Source: Symsagittifera roscoffensis (Eukaryota; Xenacoelomorpha; Acoela; Convolutidae). From it: a stretch of DNA of 60,000 nucleotides. A program made the translations under genes and the position numbers. The notes under the pieces are model-generated. The model worked only from the letters and a program-made list of their open reading frames with translations. It was not told the DNA's origin and ran no database searches. Below, in pieces: positions 53,700 to 60,000 of the stretch. Each line of letters starts with the position of its first letter. The first letter of the stretch is position 1. The stretch lies in NCBI RefSeq assembly GCF_963678635.1, contig NC_087070.1, positions 43,138,988 through 43,198,987 of the forward strand, given 5' to 3'.

Positions 53700-54047
53700 A
53701 TGAGACTCGTATTAAAATTACGCGCACTTGTAATGCCAGCAAGACTTAAAGACAATTCACATTTCTTTAGCAACGAGAGGCAACTATTCAATCCTAAAAA
53801 ACCGCTTGCGGTCAAGTCCACTTTTCTCGAACAACAAGAAGCTTCTACGTTAAGCCGCCTCAACTCAAAAATTGCACCACAGCCGTACTGCTAGAAAAAA
53901 TTTTCGACAATAAAACATGCCTTCGACCAACTCTAATCAACAGTCTCTACGCACCAGGTGAAACTGCTGTTTTCGCTGCGTTTGAAGGTCTAGAACGGCT
54001 TGTGGAAGCTCCTATAGATAAATTATTTTTTTTTATCTAATGAGAAA
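53700..54047 (+). pseudogene. Array ORF, frameshifted copy in unit 1
   Basis: Corresponds to the 117-codon ORF of units 2-4. A one-base difference near 53830 (CTCGAACAACAAG against CTCGACACAACAAG) breaks the frame after about 43 codons, so only a 64-codon frame (53700-53894) remains. Later coding similarity continues to about 54047. Confidence 0.65.
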
Positions 54048-54049
54048 TT

Positions 54050-54247
54050 ATGACAATTAATTGCAACGGGCCTTTACGCTGCGCAAACAAAGTTTGTTCG
54101 ATTCTAAAACAGATGAAAAGAAACAAAAAGTTTTACAAAGTAGAAGAAAATTTAGACATGGTACAAAGCTATGGAATTAATTCTGCACAGTACAATACAA
54201 CTATGGACAAACTTGCTCAAAAATGTGGTAATTTAAAAATCATGTGA
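54050..54247 (+). CDS. Array second ORF, longest form (65 aa)
   Basis: Starts right after the preceding ORF (ATGACAATTAATTGC) and encodes a Lys- and Asn-rich 65-aa product with three Cys and a basic KQMKRNKKFYK patch. In units 2 and 3 five bases are missing (GTACAATACAACTATG becomes GTACAACTATG, about 56127 and 58057). That changes the frame and shortens the product by roughly ten residues. No family recognised; it may be a remnant of a longer gene caught in the repeat. Confidence 0.35.
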   Translation: MTINCNGPLRCANKVCSILKQMKRNKKFYKVEENLDMVQSYGINSAQYNTTMDKLAQKCGNLKIM

Positions 54248-54296
54248 TCCTTAGGCTATCATCAAATTTGCTGATTTCTTACAAAAGTTAGTACAC

Positions 54297-54650
54297 AACT
54301 TTAAATGTACTAGTAACTTACTAGTAAGTAAAATAAGGCTTATTACTAGTAAGTTTAATCAAATGAAATTTTTGAAAGAATTGAGGCTCAATTATCAGTC
54401 GAAAGAGCAGATGAACTTGTTTTCATAAACTGCAACGCTGCTTTACTTCATAATACTGATCATAATGATTCTTTAGCCGATTTTGAGTTTGTGTAAGATG
54501 AATAATCTTCAAACTTGGTAGTTTTCAAGCAGACCCTGAGTTTTTGAAACTTACTGGTAAGTAAAAGTAACTTACTAGCAAAAAAGTGGTAAATTACTAG
54601 CAACTTACTAGCAAATGAATTTTACTTACTAGTAACTGCACTACCCTAAA
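54297..54650. repeat. ACTAGTAAGT-rich patch in unit 1
   Basis: TTACTAGTAAG and close variants (ACTTACTAGCAA, TTACTGGTAAGTAA) occur about ten times in two clusters, near 54308-54352 and 54557-54642. The word is palindromic around CTAG. The same patch recurs in units 2 and 3 near 56236-56570 and 58166-58500. Confidence 0.7.
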
Positions 54651-54818
54651 TATACGCTTATACTTCAGATTTGAACACCAGTAACTTCCTACGTGCGTCT
54701 AATCCTTTCGAAATTACCTACAAAAATGGATTTGGGCAAACAGAAAATGGGAATTTAAGACATATCAACAAAGAGTCGTAGATAAGTTTTGTAACTAAAG
54801 CAGTACGAATAGAAGTAT

Positions 54819-55618
54819 AACAAGACTGCTCAAATCAGGGCGAAGCGCTGAATGTTCCGACTGCCTTTTAATGTTTATGGAGTAGAAGTAACATGGAAAA
54901 ATTTAAATGTAATAAAATTAAATGAAAAAAAAAATGTTTTCTAAAGTTTGAAGTTTTTAATGAAATCATCCCCCCACATGCCATATAAAGTTCAAGAGAA
55001 TAGATTTCGCTCATTGTATCAAATCAATTATGGCAAATAAGCTTCTTTCAACCAATTTGGAACAATTTCTAAGGCGGATTAAATTTCCGCTTACGCTTTA
55101 ATAGCGCGAAATATGTCCCAAATTGGCCAAAATGGCAACCTTTAAACCCCCATAACTTTACAAAAAATGGTCACAAGTGAAATATCTTTTCAAATTTAAG
55201 CTCAGGACAACAATGCTGTTTAAATGATTTAAAAAATTCTGTCAAAAATGGCTAGTTAAAAAGTCGAAAATTGTCTGAAGAAAATAAAACCCACCCTGAG
55301 CACAAATATTCCGTTACTTTCGTATTGAAAGTCGAAACAACAAGACTGCTCGTATCAGGGAAAAGCCCTGAACGTTCCGACTGCCTTTCAAGGTATATGG
55401 AGCAGTAGTTACATAAAAAAAATGTAATAAAATAAAATGAAAAAAAAAACAAATTCTAAAATTTGAAGATTTTTCATAAAATTATCCCCCCACACGCCCT
55501 ATGAAGAACAAAAGAATAGATTTTAATTATTGTAACAAATCATTTAGGGCAAATAAGCTTCTCTCAACTAATTTGGAAAGATTTCTAAAACGGAATAAAT
55601 CTCCGCTTACATATGTTT
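54819..55618 (+). repeat. R1 copies in unit 1 (one long, one truncated)
   Basis: A long R1 copy (54819-55336) is followed head-to-tail by a second copy from 55339 that stops in the core near 55618. The hairpin in the first is CAGGGCGAAGCGCTG (one mismatch) and in the second CAGGGAAAAGCCCTG, so the stem is kept while the loop varies. A minus-strand 66-codon frame at 55252-55452 spans the junction and is incidental. Confidence 0.8.
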
Positions 55619-55634
55619 CTAAATTTCTAAATTT

Positions 55635-55988
55635 ATGAGACTCGTAATAAAATTAAGCGCACTTGCAATGCCAGCAAGACTTAAATACAATTCACATTTC
55701 TTTAGCAACGAGAGGCAACTATTCAATCACAAAAAACCGCTTGCGGTCAAGTCCGCTTTTCTCGACACAACAAGAAGCTTCTACGTTAAGCCGCCTCAAC
55801 TCAAAAATTGCACCACAGCCGTACTGCTAGAAAAAAATTTCGACAATAAAACATGCCCTCGACCAACTCTAATCAACAGTCTGTACGCACCAGGTGAAAC
55901 TGCTGTTTTCGCTGCATTTGAAGGTCTAGAACGGCTTGTGGAAGCTCCTATAGATAAATTATTTTTTTTATCTAATGAGAAATTATGA
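55635..55988 (+). CDS. Array ORF, 117 aa (unit 2)
   Basis: An intact ATG frame followed directly by the second short ORF (next ATG 55985 overlaps the stop as ATGA). The product is basic near the N-terminus and mixed later (CPRPTLINSLYAPGE, FAAFEGLERLVEAP), with two Cys. It has no signal or membrane segment and no family I recognise. It may be a fragment of a host or transposon gene carried in the repeat rather than an independent gene. Confidence 0.4.
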   Translation: MRLVIKLSALAMPARLKYNSHFFSNERQLFNHKKPLAVKSAFLDTTRSFYVKPPQLKNCTTAVLLEKNFDNKTCPRPTLINSLYAPGETAVFAAFEGLERLVEAPIDKLFFLSNEKL

Positions 55989-56746
55989 CAATTAATTGCA
56001 ACGGGCCTTTACGCTGCGCAAACAAAGTTTGTTCGATTCTAAAACAGATGAAAAGAAACAAAAAGTTTTACAAAGTAGAAGAAAATTTAGAAATGGTACA
56101 AAGCTATGGAATTAATTCTGCACAGTACAACTATGGACAAACTTGCTCAAAAATGTGGTAGTTTAAAAATCATGTGATCCTTAGGCTATCATCGTATTTG
56201 CTGATTTCTTATAAAAGTTAGTACACAACTTTAAATGTACTAGTAACTTACTAGTAAGTAAAAGAGAGCTTATTACTAGTAAGTTTAATCAAATGAAATT
56301 TTTGAAAGAATTGAGGCTCAATTATCAGTCGAAAGAGCAGATGAACTTGTTTTCATAAACTGCAACGCTGCTTTACTTCATAATACTGATCATAATGATT
56401 ATTTAGCCGATTTTGAGTTTGTGTAAGATGAATAATCTTCAAACTTGGTATCTTTCAAGCAGACCCTGAGTTTTTGAAACTTACTGGTAAGTAAAAGTAA
56501 CTTACTAGCAAAAAAGTGGTAAATTACTAGCAACTTACTAGCAAATGAATTTTACTTACTAGTAACTGCACTACCCTATATATACGCTTATACTTCAGAT
56601 TTGAACACCAGTAACTTCCTACGTGCGTCTAATCCTTTCGAAATTACCTACAAAAATGGATTTGGGCAAACAGAAAATGGGAATTTAAGACATCAACAAA
56701 GAGTCGTAGATAAGTTTTGTAACTAAATCAGTACGAATAGAAGTAT

Positions 56747-57548
56747 AACAAGACTGCTCAAATCAGGGCGAAGCCCTGAATGTTCCGACTGCCTTTTAAT
56801 GTTTATGGAGTAGAAGTAACATGAAAAAATTTAAATGTAATAAAATTAAATGAAAAAAAAAATGTTTTCTAAAGTTTGAAGTTTTTAATGAAATCATCCC
56901 CCCACATGCCATATAAAATTCAAGAGAATAGATTTCGCTCATTGTATCAAATCAATTATGGCTAATAAGCTTCTTTCAACCAATTTGGAACGATTTCTAA
57001 GGCGGATTAAATTTTCGCTTACGCTTTAATAGCGCGAAATATGTCCCAAATTGGCCAAAATGGCAACCTTTAAACCCCCATAACTTTACAAAAAATGGTC
57101 ACAAGTGAAATATCTTTTCAAATTTAAGCTCAGGACAACAATGCTGTTTAAATGATTTAAAAAATTCTGTCAAAAATGGCTAGTTAAAAAGTCGAAAATT
57201 GTCTGAAGAAAATAAAACCCACCCTGAGCACAAATATTCAGTTACTTTCGTATTGAAAGTCGAAACAACAAGACTGCTCGTATCAGGGAAAAGCCCTGAA
57301 CGTTCCGACTGCCTTTCAAGGTATATGGAGCAGTAGTTACATTAAAAAAATGTAATAAAATAAAATGAAAAAAAAAAAACAAATTCTAAAATTTGAAGAC
57401 TTTTCATAAAATCATCCCCCCACACGCCCTATGAAGAACAAAAGAATAGATTTTAATTATTGTAACAAATCATTTAGGGCAAATAAGCTTCTCTCAACTA
57501 ATTTGGAAAGATTTCTAAAACGGAATAAATCTCCGCTTACATATGTTT
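56747..57548 (+). repeat. R1 copies in unit 2 (one long, one truncated)
   Basis: Same arrangement as in unit 1; the long copy has the perfect hairpin CAGGGCGAAGCCCTG, and the truncated copy starts at 57267. Confidence 0.85.
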
Positions 57549-57564
57549 CTAAATTTCTAAATTT

Positions 57565-57918
57565 ATGAGACTCGTAATAAAATTACGCGCACTTGCAATG
57601 CCAGCAAGACTTAAATACAATTCACATTTCTTTAGCAACGAGAGGCAACTATTCAATCACAAAAAACCGCTTGCGGTCAAGTCCGCTTTTCTCGACACAA
57701 CAAGAAGCTTCTACGTTAAGCCGCCTCAACTCAAAAATTGCACCACAGCCGTACTGCTAGAAAAAATTTTCGACAATAAAACATGCCCTCGACCAACTCT
57801 AATCAACAGTCTGTACGCACCAGGTGAAACTGCTGTTTTCGCTGCATTTGAAGGTCTAGAACGGCTTGTGGAAGCTCCTATAGATAAATTATTTTTTTTA
57901 TCTAATGAGAAATTATGA
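57565..57918 (+). CDS. Array ORF, 117 aa (unit 3)
   Basis: Differs from the unit 2 product at two residues by eye (Ser to Arg near residue 8, Asn to Ile near residue 68). Same overlap with the following short frame. The few changes seen among units are amino-acid changing, so there is no sign of purifying selection, but the numbers are too small to judge. Confidence 0.4.
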   Translation: MRLVIKLRALAMPARLKYNSHFFSNERQLFNHKKPLAVKSAFLDTTRSFYVKPPQLKNCTTAVLLEKIFDNKTCPRPTLINSLYAPGETAVFAAFEGLERLVEAPIDKLFFLSNEKL

Positions 57919-58676
57919 CAATTAATTGCAACGGGCCTTTACGCTGCGCAAACAAAGTTTGTTCGATTCTAAAACAGATGAAAAGAAACAAAAAGTTTTA
58001 CAAAGTAGAAGAAAATTTAGAAATGGTACAAAGCTATGGAATTAATTCTGCACAGTACAACTATGGACAAACTTGCTCAAAAATGTGGTAGTTTAAAAAT
58101 CATGTGATCCTTAGGCTATCATCGTATTTGCTGATTTCTTATAAAAGTTAGTACACAACTTTAAATGTACTAGTAACTTACTAGTAAGTAAAAGAGAGCT
58201 TATTACTAGTAAGTTTAATCAAATGAAATTTTTGAAAGAATTGAGGCTCAATTATCAGTCGAAAGAGCAGATGAACTTGTTTTCATAAACTGCAACGCTG
58301 CTTTACTTCATAATACTGATCATAATGATTATTTAGCCGATTTTGAGTTTGTGTAAGATGAATAATCTTCAAACTTGGTAGTTTTCAAGCAGACCCTGAG
58401 TTTTTGAAACTTACTGGTAAGTAAAAGTAACTTACTAGCAAAAAAGTGGTAAATTACTAGCAACTTACTAGCAAATGAATTTTACTTACTAGTAACTGCA
58501 CTACCCTATATATACGCTTATACTTCAGATTTGAACACCAGTAACTTCCTACGTGCGTCTAATCCTTTCGAAATTACCTACAAAAATGGATTTGGGCAAA
58601 CAGAAAATGGGAATTTAAGACATCAACAAAGAGTCGTAGATAAGTTTTGTAACTAAATCAGTACGAATAGAAGTAT

Positions 58677-59478
58677 AACAAGACTGCTCAAATCAGGGCG
58701 AAGCCCTGAATGTTCCGACTGCCTTTTAATGTTTATGGAGTAGAAGTAACATGAAAAAATTTAAATGTAATAAAATTAAATGAAAAAAAAAATGTTTTCT
58801 AAAGTTTGAAGTTTTTAATGAAATCATCCCCCCACATGCCATAAAAAATTCAAGAGAATAGATTTCGCTCATTGTATCAAATCAATTATGGCTAATAAGC
58901 TTCTTTCAACCAATTTGGAACGATTTCTAAGGCGGATTAAATTTCCGCTTACGCTTTAATAGCGCGAAATATGTCCCAAATTGGCCAAAATGGCAACCTT
59001 TAAACCCCCATAACTTTACAAAAAATGGTCACAAGTGAAATATTTTTTCAAATTTAAGCTCAGGACAACAATTCTGTTTAAATGATTTAAAAAATTCTGT
59101 CAAAAATGGCTAGTTAAAAAGTCGAAAATTGTCTGAAGAAAATAAAACCCACCCTGAGCACAAATATTCAGTTACTTTCGTATTGAAAGTCGAAACAACA
59201 AGACTGCTCGTATCAGGGAAAAGCCCTGAACGTTCCGACTGCCTTTCAAGGTATATGGAGCAGTAGTTACATAAAAAAAATGTAATAAAATAAAATGAAA
59301 AAAAAAAAACAAATTCTAAAATTTGAAGACTTTTCATAAAATCATCCCCCCACACGCCCTATGAAGAACAAAAGAATAGATTTTAATTATTGTAACAAAT
59401 CATTTAGGGCGAATAAGCTTCTCTCAACTAATTTGGAAAGATTTCTAAAACGGAATAAATCTCCGCTTACATATGTTT
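58677..59478 (+). repeat. R1 copies in unit 3 (one long, one truncated)
   Basis: Exactly 1930 bp after the equivalents in unit 2; the second copy starts at 59197. The 81-codon minus frame at 59110-59355 spans the junction and is incidental. Confidence 0.85.
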
Positions 59479-59494
59479 CTAAATTTCTAAATTT

Positions 59495-59848
59495 ATGAGA
59501 CTCGTAATAAAATTACGCGCACTTGCAATGCCAGCAAGACTTAAATACAATTCACATTTCTTTAGCAACGAGAGGCAACTATTCAATCACAAAAAACCGC
59601 TTGCGGTCAAGTCCGCTTTTCTCGACACAACAAGAAGCTTCTACGTTAAGCCGCCTCAACTCAAAAATTGCACCACAGCCGTACTGCTAGAAAAAATTTT
59701 CGACAATAAAACATGCCCTCGACCAACTCTAATCAACAGTCTGTACGCACCAGGTAAAACTGCTGTTTTCGCTGCATTTGAAGGTCTAGAACGGCTTGTG
59801 GAAGCTCCTATAGATAAATTATTTTTTTTATCTAATGAGAAATTATGA
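59495..59848 (+). CDS. Array ORF, 117 aa (unit 4)
   Basis: Identical to the unit 3 product except Gly-Glu to Gly-Lys at about residue 88 (CCAGGTGAAAC to CCAGGTAAAAC). The unit itself continues beyond the window. Confidence 0.4.
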   Translation: MRLVIKLRALAMPARLKYNSHFFSNERQLFNHKKPLAVKSAFLDTTRSFYVKPPQLKNCTTAVLLEKIFDNKTCPRPTLINSLYAPGKTAVFAAFEGLERLVEAPIDKLFFLSNEKL

Positions 59849-60000
59849 CAATTAATTGCAACGGGCCTTTACGCTGCGCAAACAAAGTTTGTTCGATTCT
59901 AAAACAGATGAAAAGAAACAAAAAGTTTTACAAAGTAGAAGAAAATTTAGAAATGGTACAAAGCTATGGAATTAATTCTGCACAGTACAACTATGGACAA

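Larger units (their letters stand above)
53690..60000 (+). repeat. Tandem array of ~1.93-kb units, runs off the window
   Basis: Units begin at about 53690, 55625, 57555 and 59485; the fourth is cut by the window end. Unit 2 to 3 and unit 3 to 4 are exactly 1930 bp apart at the ORF start, unit 1 to 2 is 1935. Units 2-4 are nearly identical, and unit 1 carries more changes, as expected for an array edge. Each unit holds a 117-codon ORF, a second short frame, an ACTAGTAA-rich patch, one long R1 copy and one truncated R1 copy in the same orientation. Confidence 0.95.

Noticed and set aside
53690-60000. CRISPR array or rDNA as explanation of the tandem repeat
   Set aside because: Units are ~1.93 kb with no short repeat-spacer pattern and no rRNA-like sequence.

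Overview
This is an AT-rich eukaryotic window, most likely from an invertebrate animal. It has no convincing host gene. It is dominated by repeats and holds one very large, apparently intact LTR retroelement. The call of an animal rests on an envelope-like gene inside a Ty3/gypsy-type element, a canonical short intron (GTAAGT...ACTAAC...TTTAG) and many small inverted-repeat elements. I cannot name the species.

Layout. 1-27794 is AT-rich non-coding DNA with several dispersed families. Family R1 is about 0.5 kb, with a CAGGGC/GCCCTG hairpin and GC-rich CGCGCGATAT-type cores. A second family has CCCGGGTTGACC ends. A third is hAT-like, with ends of the CAGGGGCGGATTTAGG type. There are also two near-perfect fold-back repeats (18617-19170, 20421-20782), a degenerate tandem array (4740-6270), and small duplications. 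27799-46714 is the LTR element: 18.9 kb, two 410-bp LTRs that read as identical, and a 4-bp GAAG target duplication. 46719-53283 is old repeat-derived DNA with another fold-back. 53690 to the window end is a tandem array of ~1.93-kb units, each with a 117-codon ORF (broken in the first unit) and one and a half R1 copies.

The LTR element carries one fused 2203-aa Gag-Pol: capsid-type Gag, CCHC knuckle, protease, RT with YLDD, RNase H, DD35E integrase and GPY/F module. It also has an 872-aa envelope-like glycoprotein and several extra open frames. Two precede gag: a 155-aa basic protein and a 534-aa protein. Between pol and env lie two small membrane-protein ORFs and a 377-codon frame without an ATG. 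A 601-aa protein follows env, and its start overlaps the env stop as ATGA. A canonical 79-nt intron lies 3 nt after the 601-aa ORF stop. The layout resembles a complex retrovirus: core genes, envelope, and accessory genes reached by splicing or reinitiation. Identical LTRs and long open frames point to a very recent insertion.
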